Part shown: one piece after another, positions 52,291 to 61,333 of the stretch
Layout: every line of letters starts with the position of its first letter
Position numbering within the stretch: the stretch's first letter is position 1
Origin: Planctomycetota bacterium
Lineage (GTDB): Bacteria; Planctomycetota; Planctomycetia; Gemmatales; Gemmataceae
Assembly: GCA_021413735.1 (NCBI GenBank)
Contig: JAIOPV010000147.1
Location: 1 to 64,000, forward strand
Direction: 5' to 3'
Length of the DNA stretch: 64,000 bases
Notes under the pieces: model-generated
The model's database searches: none
The model's input: only the letters and a program-made list of their open reading frames with translations
Told to the model about the DNA's origin: nothing
Translations under genes and position numbers: made by a program

Positions 52291-53014
52291 GGCTTCCGAT
52301 ATGAGCGTCGGAGGTCCGGCTCAGCCGGACTCTGCCTCCCGAGGTCCGACAGAGCCGGACCTACACTCGCATCCTGAGCCAACCTTGCAGACGACCGCTT
52401 TGCGGTACGCGGCAAGCGATCTGACTCCCGGCGAGGCGACCGCGTTCGAGACACGGTTGGCCGACGATCAGGACGCACGCGACGCCTTGAGCGAAGCTGT
52501 GCGTCTGTCTGCCGCTGCTCTGGGGCAAACGCCACCGACGCCGCATCCCACGTTCCAGGCTGTGATCCGCGAACGACTCGTTGGGTGGTGTCCGGATTGG
52601 CTCGCGCGTCGGGCGTATCGCGGTCACCCGCTGGCGTGGTGCGGACTCGGCGCGGTTATCGTGGCCATGTGTACCATCGTCGGATTGTCGTTTGCTGAAC
52701 GCGCTCCGTCTCCAGCGCAATCTGTCTCGAACCCTTTGACGCCGACTCTGCCCGTATCGCCGCAGATGTTGGCTGTCGAGGTCGTCGCGCCGATGCCGCG
52801 TGAAACGGATTTCGTCACGGTCCCCATTTCGACGCCCGCCACATGTGGCGAATCTCCGACGCATTCGATCGCGGAACTCTGGGCACAGATGAGCACCCCG
52901 GAGCACGTTGAGAAGACGCACGACGAGGAGATGCGTTGGCGGCACAAACACCCCACCGCGACCGCATTGCACCCTGTTCGCACGAACTCAACTGAGGGCA
53001 TCCGGGAACCTTGA
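52283..53014 (+). CDS. Anti-sigma-factor-like membrane protein with a repeat-encoded insertion
   Basis: 243 residues. After an insertion encoded by a repeat (about residues 9-28, GGPAQPDSASRGPTEPD), the sequence TALRYAASDLTPGEATAFET and RLADDQDARDALSEAVRLSA matches the N-terminal domain typical of anti-sigma factors. One membrane helix (WCGLGAVIVAMCTIVGLSFA, about residues 115-135) and an extracytoplasmic part follow. It directly follows and overlaps the sigma gene, so it is its likely inhibitor. The usual zinc-binding HxxxCxxC of ZAS-type anti-sigmas is not present. Confidence 0.75.
   Translation: MRKASDMSVGGPAQPDSASRGPTEPDLHSHPEPTLQTTALRYAASDLTPGEATAFETRLADDQDARDALSEAVRLSAAALGQTPPTPHPTFQAVIRERLVGWCPDWLARRAYRGHPLAWCGLGAVIVAMCTIVGLSFAERAPSPAQSVSNPLTPTLPVSPQMLAVEVVAPMPRETDFVTVPISTPATCGESPTHSIAELWAQMSTPEHVEKTHDEEMRWRHKHPTATALHPVRTNSTEGIREP
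52308..52366. repeat. GTAGGnCCGGCT-family repeat inside a coding sequence
   Basis: GGAGGTCCGGCTCAGCCGGA and, further on, GGTCCGACAGAGCCGGACC followed by TACAC: the GTAGG-TCCGGCT motif in reverse, related to the intergenic element at 32154. It lies in frame near the start of the anti-sigma-like gene and adds about 20 residues. Confidence 0.75.
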
Positions 53015-53027
53015 ATCGAGGACGCCC

Positions 53028-53579
53028 ATGTCTCGCCTCTTCCGATCTCTGCTCGCCGTCGGGTGTCTGTTCCTGATTCCGACCGCGAGTTTGGCGGCCG
53101 ATCCCCTTCCACGCTTCACGGAAGAACGTGAAGCGGCGGCACTGCATTTCGTTCGGAAGCACTGCCCGGAGTTGGTTCCGTTGCTCGACGAACTGAAGAA
53201 AGCGAATCGGCTCACTTACGAGTCGCAGATTCGCGAAACGTTCCAGGTCACCGAGTTGCTGGCCGATCTGCAAGACGACCCGAAGCGGTACGATCTGGAA
53301 CTGAAAGTGTGGAAGGCCGAGAACAAGGCTTTGGTGTTGGTCGCGAAGTTAGCGGCACCGAAGGACGAGGACCGCAAGGCGATCGAGGAACAGTTGCAAT
53401 TGCTGGCGAAGGAACTGGTCGAACTCGAAGCACAATCGTTGGAGCATCGTGTCGGGTTGCTTCAGAGCGAGCTTTCCGCTGCGAAAGACGATCTTGTCAA
53501 GTTCCGCGACAACTTCGACCGTTCCGTGAAAGATCGCTTCGAGGCACTGATCGAGAAAGCTCGCAAGAAGAAACCGTAG
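53028..53579 (+). CDS. Secreted coiled-coil protein
   Basis: 183 residues from the ATG at 53028; the frame is open upstream to 52908. Signal peptide MSRLFRSLLAVGCLFLIPTA, cleaved near LAADP. The rest is a helical, charged protein with heptad-like Leu/Val spacing (LQLLAKELVELEAQSLEHRV, LLQSELSAAKDDLVKFRDNF), ending KARKKKP. It has no family I recognise. It is the last gene of the sigma/anti-sigma operon and might be its extracytoplasmic signal component (inference). Confidence 0.78.
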   Translation: MSRLFRSLLAVGCLFLIPTASLAADPLPRFTEEREAAALHFVRKHCPELVPLLDELKKANRLTYESQIRETFQVTELLADLQDDPKRYDLELKVWKAENKALVLVAKLAAPKDEDRKAIEEQLQLLAKELVELEAQSLEHRVGLLQSELSAAKDDLVKFRDNFDRSVKDRFEALIEKARKKKP

Positions 53580-53592
53580 GGTCACGCACCAG

Positions 53593-54513
53593 ATGCCTCG
53601 CCGTTCGCCTTTCACTTCAGTTGGTAGTCGGCTCGCGGCACTCGCCAGACCCCGACGCGCCGACCTGCACATGCACACCACCAAAAGCGATGGCGAATTC
53701 ACCCCGTCGCAGGTCGCAACGCTCGCACAACAAGCCGGACTCGCCGCGATTGCCATAACCGATCACGATACCTGTGCCGCCGTCGATGAAGTTCGTGCCG
53801 CGGCTCCGGAACAACTCGAAGTCATCGCAGGCGTCGAAATCTCGGCCGAGTTCGCCGATCGAGAGGTGCATGTGCTCGGGTACTTCGTTCGCACCAATCA
53901 CGCTGAACTGAACGCTGCCCTCAGCCGCGTGTGCATCCGCCGACGCGAACGCTTCCATGATTACGTCTCGAAGCTGGCAAACCGCGGCCACACGCTCCCC
54001 GCAGAACGTGTGAAGTCCCTCGCGGACGCAACACCAAGCCTCGGGCGGCGACACATCGCGTCGCTGCTGGTGGAGTGCCGAATCGCACACAACCGCACCG
54101 AAGCGTTCCATCGCTTCCTCGGTCCGCTCCGAGAGCAGGTGATGCCGAAGGTGCTGGTGCCTGTCGAAGAAGCGATTCACCTTGTCCACGCGGCTGGTGG
54201 AGTTGCGTCGCTCGCACATCCTTCGGCTGAGTTGGATGACGCTGCGTTTCGCACCCTGGCAGGGTATCGGCTCGATGCGATCGAGGTGGAGTATCCGTGG
54301 GGGCGGAACTCACGCACGTCAAAGCTGCGGGATGTGGCTGAGCGATTCGGGTTCGCAGTGAGTGGCGGAAGCGATTGCCACGGACCCGATCCGAGTCATC
54401 GGCGGATCGGATCGCACGGCATTAATCTCGAAGAATTCGAAACGCTGCGAAGCCGAGCCGCGGCAGTTCACAGCACACCGGGGAATGCGCCGCCGTCGAT
54501 GAGCAAGCTCTGA
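53593..54513 (+). CDS. PHP-domain metal-dependent phosphoesterase
   Basis: 306 residues. The PHP motifs in order: ADLHMHTTKSDGEFTP (first His-x-His and Asp), ITDHDTCAAVDE, VIAGVEISAEF, VHVLGYFV, then GGVASLAHPSAELDD and VSGGSDCHGPDPSH. This set of residues binds the trinuclear metal site. The nearest relatives are 3',5'-nucleoside bisphosphate phosphatases and PHP phosphatases of the YciV/RnaseAM type. It is cytosolic. Its 3' end overlaps the convergent SDR gene by 46 bases. Confidence 0.9.
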   Translation: MPRRSPFTSVGSRLAALARPRRADLHMHTTKSDGEFTPSQVATLAQQAGLAAIAITDHDTCAAVDEVRAAAPEQLEVIAGVEISAEFADREVHVLGYFVRTNHAELNAALSRVCIRRRERFHDYVSKLANRGHTLPAERVKSLADATPSLGRRHIASLLVECRIAHNRTEAFHRFLGPLREQVMPKVLVPVEEAIHLVHAAGGVASLAHPSAELDDAAFRTLAGYRLDAIEVEYPWGRNSRTSKLRDVAERFGFAVSGGSDCHGPDPSHRRIGSHGINLEEFETLRSRAAAVHSTPGNAPPSMSKL

Positions 54514-55247
54514 CCGGTGATGTATCCTGCGTGCCCCGAGCAGAGGAACGCACACGCTGCCCCGAACTCGGACGGCTCGCCGAATCGCTTGGCGGGAATC
54601 GCGGTCTGCTTCGACGCACGAACTGCTTCGAGAGCGGTTCCCGTGCGAATCGCGGCGACCTCCATCGAGGAACGCAACCGGCGAGTGTCGAACGACCCCG
54701 GTAGCAGGAAGTTGATCGTCACGTTCGCGTGTGCCACCGATCGCGCGACGCCAGCGAGGAAGCCCGTTAATCCCGCCCGTGCGCCGCTCGACAAATCCAG
54801 ACCCGCCAGCGGCATCTTCACCGAGCCTGACGTGATGTTCACGATGCGGCCGAACCGTCGCGATACCATGCCGTCGATCACTCGCTGAATCAGTTCGATG
54901 GGCGCGACCATGTTCGCCACGACGCCAGCGAGCATGGCTGTGCGGTCCACTTCGCGGAAGTCGCGGAATGGCGGTCCGCCGTTGTTCGTCACGAGGATAT
55001 CGACGTGCGACACAGCCGCGAGCAGAGCGAGTTGCCCTTCGGCCGTGGCGACATCACCGGCAACCGCGATGACTTTCGCATTCGTTTCGGCTCGAATTTC
55101 CTGGGCAGTCTGTTCGAGTGCGGTCGCGTCTCTGCCGTTGACGACGACCACGCACCCGGCCCGTGCGAGTTCGAGGGCACACGCTCGGCCAAGTCCCTGA
55201 CTCGAAGCACACACGACCGCGATTCGTCCGTTGATGTCGAGATTCAT
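54468..55247 (-). CDS. SDR-family oxidoreductase with substituted active site
   Basis: 259 residues, standard SDR length. NAD(P)-binding motif CASSQGLGRACALEL (a TGxxxGxG variant, residues 13-20), VAGDVATAEGQ, LVTNNGGPPF (compare NNAG) and IVNITSGSVKMP are present. In the catalytic position LSSGARAGLTGF stands where YxxxK is expected, so the catalytic Tyr and Lys appear replaced by Ser and Arg. Similar divergent members are annotated as 3-oxoacyl-ACP reductases, but activity is uncertain. The C-terminus (GYITGQSLLIDGG) is typical. Confidence 0.88.
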   Translation of the reverse strand: MNLDINGRIAVVCASSQGLGRACALELARAGCVVVVNGRDATALEQTAQEIRAETNAKVIAVAGDVATAEGQLALLAAVSHVDILVTNNGGPPFRDFREVDRTAMLAGVVANMVAPIELIQRVIDGMVSRRFGRIVNITSGSVKMPLAGLDLSSGARAGLTGFLAGVARSVAHANVTINFLLPGSFDTRRLRSSMEVAAIRTGTALEAVRASKQTAIPAKRFGEPSEFGAACAFLCSGHAGYITGQSLLIDGGAFPGVL

Positions 55248-55338
55248 CGCTACTCCTGTTCGGTTCGATGATGTTGTTACTTCGAGTTTACCAACTGCCT
55301 ATATTGCCGGGATCAGGGCAAGTATGGAGGACGCCGCA

Positions 55339-56268
55339 ATGACCACTCTCGACCGATATCGCGGCTCGCTGCTCGGGCTTGTTGCTGGCGACGCTCTCGG
55401 CACCACACTGGAGTTTCGCGATCCCGGCAGTTTCGAGCCACTTGCCGACATGGTTGGAGGTGGGCCGTTCAACCTGAAGCCCGGCGAATGGACCGACGAC
55501 ACGAGCATGGCGTTGTGTCTCGCCGAGAGCCTCGTCACGAAACGCGAGTTCGACCCGATTCATCAGCTCGAAACGTATGGACGGTGGCACCGCCAAGGGC
55601 ACCTGAGCGTGAAGGGGCGATGCTTTGATATTGGCATCACGACATCCGGCGCGTTGCGACGATTCGAGACCCAACGCCAACCGTATCCTGGTTCGACAGA
55701 GCCTGGGGCGGCTGGCAATGGTTCGCTCATGCGCCTTGCTCCGGCTCCGCTGGCGTTCGCGAACAAGCCCGAGGTTGCCATCTACATGGCCGGTCAGAGT
55801 TCACGCACCACGCACGGAGCCGATGAGTGCGTCGATGCCTGCCGATACTTCGCCGGGTTGCTGCTCGCTGCCGTGAACGGACTGCCGAAACGCGCGATTC
55901 TGAACAACGACTACGAACCGGCCGTGAAGTGCTGGCTCGAAAACCCACTCGCCGAGAAGGTGAAATCTATCGCCGCGGGATCGTTCAAAGTGAAAGTGCC
56001 TCCGCAGATTCGCGGCAGCGGCTACGTGATTCACACGCTCGAAGCGGCGCTGTGGGCGTTTCACACGACCGAGAATTTCCGCGACGGTGCGCTCGCTGTC
56101 GTGAACCTCGGAGAAGACGCTGACACGACCGGTGCGGTCTACGGGCAGATCGCCGGGGCGTATTATGGAGTTGATGGTATTCCCGCAGAGTGGCTATCGA
56201 AATTGGCGATGCGTGAGTTGATCGAACAGCGAGCCACGGAACTGCACGCGATGGCGTTCGGCAACTGA
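55339..56268 (+). CDS. ADP-ribosylglycohydrolase family protein
   Basis: 309 residues from the ATG at 55339, which has GGAGG eight bases upstream; an ATG at 55324 is less good. The DraG-like motifs are LLGLVAGDALGTTLEF near the start, EWTDDTSMALCLAESL (metal ligands of the first site), GNGSLMRLAPAPLAF, and NLGEDADTTGAVYGQIAGA (second metal site). The enzyme removes ADP-ribose from proteins or related molecules using Mg ions, in the cytoplasm. No ADP-ribosyltransferase is visible in the window. Confidence 0.94.
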   Translation: MTTLDRYRGSLLGLVAGDALGTTLEFRDPGSFEPLADMVGGGPFNLKPGEWTDDTSMALCLAESLVTKREFDPIHQLETYGRWHRQGHLSVKGRCFDIGITTSGALRRFETQRQPYPGSTEPGAAGNGSLMRLAPAPLAFANKPEVAIYMAGQSSRTTHGADECVDACRYFAGLLLAAVNGLPKRAILNNDYEPAVKCWLENPLAEKVKSIAAGSFKVKVPPQIRGSGYVIHTLEAALWAFHTTENFRDGALAVVNLGEDADTTGAVYGQIAGAYYGVDGIPAEWLSKLAMRELIEQRATELHAMAFGN

Positions 56269-56390
56269 CCGACGTGTGAGAGATCGCCCATTATCTGTTG
56301 CGGGGCGAAGAGGCGAGTCGTACCATCAGGCCACACCTTTTGTTCGCGACCGACCAGTGATTTTTTCTTCCTTCTGAGCTGGGACTTCTC

Positions 56391-58658
56391 ATGATCGTGC
56401 AATGTCCGCACTGTCCCGCGAAGCTCAACGTGCCGTACCCACGGCCCGACGACTTGCCACCAGTGCGTTGCCCACGGTGTCAGGCGGTTTTTCAGCCACC
56501 CGAAGAACAAGCAACAGCGCCGGATAACGAATCGGACGATCCATTCGGTTCCGTTGCCAGCGAACCCACGCAGCCAACCAATCGGAAGCCGGCACAGCCT
56601 GCCGCGAAGCAAGTTCCCGTCAAGCTCATCGTTGGGGCTTTGGTCGGCATCGGTGCGATTGTCGGGTTGGTTTTCGCCGTCGCGGGCGGTAGCGGGAAGC
56701 CCAAAGAGACTGCCTCGAACACGCCCGAACCGGTGGTGACACCGAAGAAAGAGTCTCCCCCGAAAAAGGAGAACCCCCGACCAAACCCGACGCCTCCCAA
56801 ACTCACGATTCCGGTTGAGTACACGGAGCTATTCGCGGCGACGGTCACGAATCGTCCCGCTCCCACCGTGCTCGTTCCGGCGCTTCAGAACGTCAGCCGA
56901 GAGCAACTCACCATTCCTCCGTTCGCGGCGAAGGTCGAGATGCCGGAAGACATGGGGAAGATGACTCTCGATGAGACGAAGAAAGCCACCGCATTCCTGA
57001 AAGTCGCGGCAGGTGCCCTTCAAGGAAGCGGTTCTGGTTTCGTCATCAGGGCCGACGGCGAACAACTCCTCGTCGCCACGAACCACCATGTCATCAGCCC
57101 GCGTTCGGCGACAGTGGCGGATGGGCCGCCGGTGGTTACCGTCGTGTTCGAGAGCGGTTCGGCGGACGAATGGGAACGGCCGGGTGAAGTCATCGCGGCC
57201 GACTCCGAACTCGACCTCGCCATCGTTCGCGTGACCAAGGCAAAGCGAACGCCGAAGCCGATCATTCCGGCGTTGTCGCCCAAGCTGATGGAAACGATGG
57301 ATATCCGCATCTGCGGGTTCCCGTTTGGCGGAGCGCTCGCGCTGGGCGCGCGCAACCCGAACATCACGATCGGAAAAGGAACCGTGTCGAGCATTCAGTT
57401 GAACGAGGACAAAAAGATCGGCCGAGTGCAGATCGACGGCTCCATGAACCCCGGCAACAGCGGTGGGCCAGTCGTGGATGCCGAAGGTCGCTTGGTTGGC
57501 GTTGCGGTGTCGATCATCAAGGGAAGCAACGGCATCGGCTTCGCGGTTCCGGCGCACGAGTTGGCGACGCTGCTCGCTGGCCGAGTTTACCCAGCGTTGG
57601 TGTTGCCGGTGGGATCGGACGAACGGCAGGCTTCGTTCAAGCTGCTCGCGCCGCTCGTCGATCCGCTCGGAAACGTGAAGGGAGCCACGCTTCACATCTG
57701 GACCGGCGACAAAGCCCCCGAACCTGAACCCGACCCCGCTGGTGGGTGGAAACCGATCGACAGCACGACCAAGGTGGAACTGGCGAAGACCGACCTGGGC
57801 ACACGCTCGCGAGCGCTGATAGGCGATTTCCGCCTGCCGGCTGGAATCGCGGGCAAGACCCCAACCGTCGTTCTGCAACTGGAGTGCAAGAGCGAAGCGG
57901 GAGCGGTGCTGTACTCCAAGCCGGTCGTACACAAGTTCGTTCTGAACGGGGTTCAATCGGCATCCGATGCGATCCCAATGGACACATTCCGCAAGAGCAT
58001 CGCGAAGTATGCCGATCAGGTGGTTGCGGTTCGCGGACGCATGATTCCGGGAACACCGCGGCGGGGGTTGGTCTACGAACTGCTGATTTCGGACGATGCC
58101 GATGTGCGTCCCGAAGGGTTGACGTTTGTGGCCGATCGCGAAGTGGCGACGCAGTTGAACGAGTTGGCTCCAGAGGACCAGAGTTTGCCCGTGCGATTGA
58201 CTCTGAAAGTCGGAAAGCCCGCGACTGATGGAACGACTGCGGTTCGCGTCACGCAGGTCGATTTCATCGCGAAAGGCAATCGCATCAGCAACACGATTCC
58301 GTCCACGGAAACCACCAATGATCCGCTCATCTTGTTGAACCGCGCTCCCGAGAAGTTCGTGGGGCAGACGATCCCCGTCATCGGTTACCTTTCGCCGGTG
58401 GTGGCCGGTCGCGAGGATGATCCGGAACTGACGATTCTTCTGGTTTCCGAGCAACGGCCGGGGAATTTGCACTTCGCGACGACACCAGTGATCGCGGCGA
58501 AGGTGCGTGACCCAGCCCTGCGGGGGTTCCTGCATGTTGCTCGGTTCACGCTTCGTGTGGAGAACAAGGAGCTTGATGGCGTGGGGCCGCGAATCGTGAC
58601 CGTGACGAAGATCGAACTGATCGACCGCACGGGGAAACTCGTCCGGGTCATCGAGTAA
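56391..58658 (+). CDS. Zinc-ribbon, membrane-anchored trypsin-like serine protease
   Basis: 755 residues. Zinc ribbon at the N-terminus (C5, C8, C27, C30: CPHC and CPRC), a Pro/Asp spacer, a membrane helix (about 78-98, LIVGALVGIGAIVGLVFAVA), a Lys/Pro linker, then a HtrA-like protease domain (about 200-395): His233 in LVATNHHVIS, Asp275 in DSELDLAIVRV, Ser357 in PGNSGGPVVDAEGRLVG. The last 330 residues have no PDZ domain that I recognise and look beta-rich. The topology puts the ribbon in the cytoplasm and the protease outside. Unusual among DegP proteins in lacking PDZ. Confidence 0.9.
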   Translation: MIVQCPHCPAKLNVPYPRPDDLPPVRCPRCQAVFQPPEEQATAPDNESDDPFGSVASEPTQPTNRKPAQPAAKQVPVKLIVGALVGIGAIVGLVFAVAGGSGKPKETASNTPEPVVTPKKESPPKKENPRPNPTPPKLTIPVEYTELFAATVTNRPAPTVLVPALQNVSREQLTIPPFAAKVEMPEDMGKMTLDETKKATAFLKVAAGALQGSGSGFVIRADGEQLLVATNHHVISPRSATVADGPPVVTVVFESGSADEWERPGEVIAADSELDLAIVRVTKAKRTPKPIIPALSPKLMETMDIRICGFPFGGALALGARNPNITIGKGTVSSIQLNEDKKIGRVQIDGSMNPGNSGGPVVDAEGRLVGVAVSIIKGSNGIGFAVPAHELATLLAGRVYPALVLPVGSDERQASFKLLAPLVDPLGNVKGATLHIWTGDKAPEPEPDPAGGWKPIDSTTKVELAKTDLGTRSRALIGDFRLPAGIAGKTPTVVLQLECKSEAGAVLYSKPVVHKFVLNGVQSASDAIPMDTFRKSIAKYADQVVAVRGRMIPGTPRRGLVYELLISDDADVRPEGLTFVADREVATQLNELAPEDQSLPVRLTLKVGKPATDGTTAVRVTQVDFIAKGNRISNTIPSTETTNDPLILLNRAPEKFVGQTIPVIGYLSPVVAGREDDPELTILLVSEQRPGNLHFATTPVIAAKVRDPALRGFLHVARFTLRVENKELDGVGPRIVTVTKIELIDRTGKLVRVIE

Positions 58659-58664
58659 GAGCAA

Positions 58665-58727
58665 GTATTCGTCACTTGAGGCGTTGCGATCCCATTGTGA
58701 AGTGCAACGCCGCAAGCGGCGAATACC
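58665..58727. repeat. Palindromic repeat, CGCTTGCGGCG family, copy 10
   Basis: GTATTCGTCACTTGAGGCGTTGC faces GCAACGCCGCAAGCGGCGAATAC with a 17-base diverged centre. It lies six bases after the protease stop. Confidence 0.88.
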
Positions 58728-58840
58728 GAGATCACACCGCATCGCACAGTTCGCCTTTTCCTGCCTCCCCGAACTTGTTACAACCCCCTCGCCGACATCG
58801 CACCCGGTGTGCGCGCCCACTGAAACGGGGAAGGACTCCC

Positions 58841-60331
58841 GTGTATAAGCTGCTTCTTTGCGTTCGCTATCTTCAGACTCGCTACCTGGCATTCATCTGC
58901 ATTGTCAGTGTGATGCTGGGAGTCGCCACGCTTATCGTGGTGAACGCTGTCATGAGCGGGTTCAGCACCAAGCTGAAAGACCGCCTCCACGGCGTCTTAT
59001 CCGACATCATCATCGACACTGATCGAATGGATGGTTTCGACATCACCGACACCAGCGGCAAATCGCTGACGCCGGATCAGATCATCCAGAAGATCAAGGA
59101 CAGCCCAGCGGGACCCAAGATCGAAGCGATCACCCCGACGATCGAGGTGTTCGCGATTCTTCAGTTCAACTTCCGCGGGCAAATGCTCACCAAGCCGGTT
59201 CGCCTCATCGGCATCGACCCCGAAGGGCGAGCCTCTGTGGGCGGCTTCTCCGAATACCTCGTTCGCCAGCACGGCGACCCGAAGCCGAGTTTCGAGTTGA
59301 CGCCCGAAGCCTTGAAACAGCACGAACACAATCGCCTTCAACGCGAACGGCTCTCGGCTCTCGAAGTGCCGAATGTGCCGATGCCGAAAGGGATCGTGTC
59401 CGACCCGAACGCGATTCCGGAACCCGACGAAAACACGATGAAGAAGGATATGCCGGTGGCTAAACTCCACGGCATCATCCCGGGCTTCACGCTCGCTCAC
59501 TTCCGATATCGCACCGCGGATGGCGTGGTCGTCGAGGAAGCGGCACTGAAGCCCGGCGACGACGTGACGATCTTCACGGTTGGCGGGTTGCCGGGTGCCG
59601 AGGGCGCACGAATGCGGCCCGTCTATGGCACGTTCCTCGTGACGGACTACCTCAAGACCGAGATGAGCGAGTACGATCAGAGCTTCGTCTATGTGCCGCT
59701 CGATCAGTTGCAGCAACTCCGCACGATGGAAGGTCGCTGCACCGCGTTCCAGATCAAGCTCAAGAACTACGAGGCGGATAAGCTCGTCGTGGCGGATGCT
59801 CTCCGCGAGATCTTCGATCCGCGAAGTGGTGCCCGAGTTGCGACGTGGGAAGAACATCAGGGTTCACTGCTCACCGCGATCGAGGTTGAGAAGAGCATCC
59901 TGAATATCTTGCTGTTCATGATTGTCGGCGTCGCGGGGTTCAGCATCCTGGCGATCTTCACGATGATCGTGTCGGAGAAGTATCGCGACATCGGCATCAT
60001 GAAGTCGCTTGGTGCGAGCAATTTCGGTGTGATGAGTATCTTCGTCGGCTACGGCTTCCTGCTCGGCACCGTGGGCTGTTGCCTCGGCACCGCGATGGGG
60101 CTGTGGATCACGGACAACATCAACGAGATTGAGATGTTCTTGACGAAGGTCTCAGGTAAGCAAGTGTTCCCGCGAGACGTGTACTACTTCAAGGAAATAC
60201 CGACGAATATCGAGATTAGCAGCCTGATCTACGTGAACATCGGAGCGATCGCGATTGCAACGGTATTCGGCTTGCTGCCCGCGTGGCGAGCGTCACGATT
60301 GCACCCGGTTCGCGCTCTGCGGTTTGAGTGA
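58841..60331 (+). CDS. LolC/E-type ABC transporter permease
   Basis: 496 residues from a GTG at 58841 with a GGGGAAGGA RBS. The first helix is AFICIVSVMLGVATLIVVNA and the following VMSGFSTKLKDRLHGVLSDI is characteristic of LolC/LolE. A large external domain (about residues 50-330), then the FtsX-like C-terminal part with three helices, starting LLFMIVGVAGFSILAIFTMI and containing SEKYRDIGIMKSLGASN. Together with the ATPase downstream it would form a lipoprotein-release or MacB-like system; LolCE is the closest call. Confidence 0.88.
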   Translation: MYKLLLCVRYLQTRYLAFICIVSVMLGVATLIVVNAVMSGFSTKLKDRLHGVLSDIIIDTDRMDGFDITDTSGKSLTPDQIIQKIKDSPAGPKIEAITPTIEVFAILQFNFRGQMLTKPVRLIGIDPEGRASVGGFSEYLVRQHGDPKPSFELTPEALKQHEHNRLQRERLSALEVPNVPMPKGIVSDPNAIPEPDENTMKKDMPVAKLHGIIPGFTLAHFRYRTADGVVVEEAALKPGDDVTIFTVGGLPGAEGARMRPVYGTFLVTDYLKTEMSEYDQSFVYVPLDQLQQLRTMEGRCTAFQIKLKNYEADKLVVADALREIFDPRSGARVATWEEHQGSLLTAIEVEKSILNILLFMIVGVAGFSILAIFTMIVSEKYRDIGIMKSLGASNFGVMSIFVGYGFLLGTVGCCLGTAMGLWITDNINEIEMFLTKVSGKQVFPRDVYYFKEIPTNIEISSLIYVNIGAIAIATVFGLLPAWRASRLHPVRALRFE

Positions 60332-60385
60332 TGGTGGCGGTTGGATGTGCTTTCGATTCCTGATACCCGATACCCGGTATACCCG

Positions 60386-61120
60386 ATGCTGACCGCCGAA
60401 AACCTCCAGAAAGCGTACCGCCGTCAGGCCGTTCAGGTGCCCGTTATCAACGGACTCGACCTGGAGGTGAAGACGGGCGAATTCCTGAGCATCGTTGGGG
60501 CGTCCGGCTCCGGAAAGAGCACGCTCCTTCACCTGCTCGGCACGCTCGACGCTCCGGATTCGGGTCGCATTCTGCTCGACGGCAAACGCATCGACAACCT
60601 GCCGAACTGCGAACGCGACGCTCTGCGGAACCGCACTTTCGGCTACATTTTTCAGTTCTATCACCTGCTGCCGGAACTCACGACGCTCGACAACGTGCTG
60701 ATGCCCGCGTACATCGGTCACTCGGTCACGGGTTGGTGGAAAACTCGCTCGAAGTGGCGAGCGCGAGCGATGGAGTTGCTGACGCGAGTGGGCATGGGTC
60801 ACCGCATCACGCACCGGCCGGGGCAACTTTCGGGCGGCGAATTGCAGCGAGCTGCGGTTGCGCGTGCGTTGCTCATGAGCCCGCGTGTGCTGCTCGCCGA
60901 CGAGCCGACGGGTAACCTTGATACCGCGACCGGCGACGAGATCGTGCGATTGCTTCGCGAACTCAACCGCGACGACGGCGTGACGATTGTGATGGTCACG
61001 CACAACCTCGACATTGTGACCGCGACGGACCGCGTTGTGCGAATGGTTGGTGGCGTTGTCACGGAGGACACGATGCCGAAGCAGTCTTCGTTTCACGCAC
61101 CCCTGTTAGCGGCCGTGTGA
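60386..61120 (+). CDS. LolD-type ABC transporter ATP-binding protein
   Basis: 244 residues from the ATG at 60386; a TTG at 60341 also opens the frame, but that stretch contains short ATACCCG repeats. Walker A GASGSGKS (about 38-45), Q-loop in FQFYHLLPELTTLDN, signature LSGGELQRAAVARAL, Walker B VLLADEPTGNLD, H-loop VMVTHN. A 12-residue insertion (GWWKTRSKWRAR) precedes the signature. It follows the permease directly and energises it. The downstream 61121-61333 region contains nothing I can support. Confidence 0.93.
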   Translation: MLTAENLQKAYRRQAVQVPVINGLDLEVKTGEFLSIVGASGSGKSTLLHLLGTLDAPDSGRILLDGKRIDNLPNCERDALRNRTFGYIFQFYHLLPELTTLDNVLMPAYIGHSVTGWWKTRSKWRARAMELLTRVGMGHRITHRPGQLSGGELQRAAVARALLMSPRVLLADEPTGNLDTATGDEIVRLLRELNRDDGVTIVMVTHNLDIVTATDRVVRMVGGVVTEDTMPKQSSFHAPLLAAV

Positions 61121-61333
61121 GTTCACGAGCACGCCATGACCGATTCCCAACGCGAACTGTCCGCACAAATCATGTCGGCCGAGCGAGAGGCGGTCCTCGC
61201 TCGACCACACGCACTGCGCCGATGACGGTGACCTTTCCGATCGTGGCGAACCTGTAAGATGTTCGTGGACGGTCACGTTGGAATGACAACTCTTCCACAA
61301 ATCTCAATCCCTCGAAATCCAACGCAGTGAGAA

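Noticed and set aside
56829-58892. 687-codon minus-strand frame opposite the serine protease
   Set aside because: The protease has its full catalytic triad in the other frame; this frame is an antisense shadow.
61136-61225. 29-codon plus-strand ORF after the ABC ATPase gene
   Set aside because: No RBS, no recognisable family, and too short to tell from chance.
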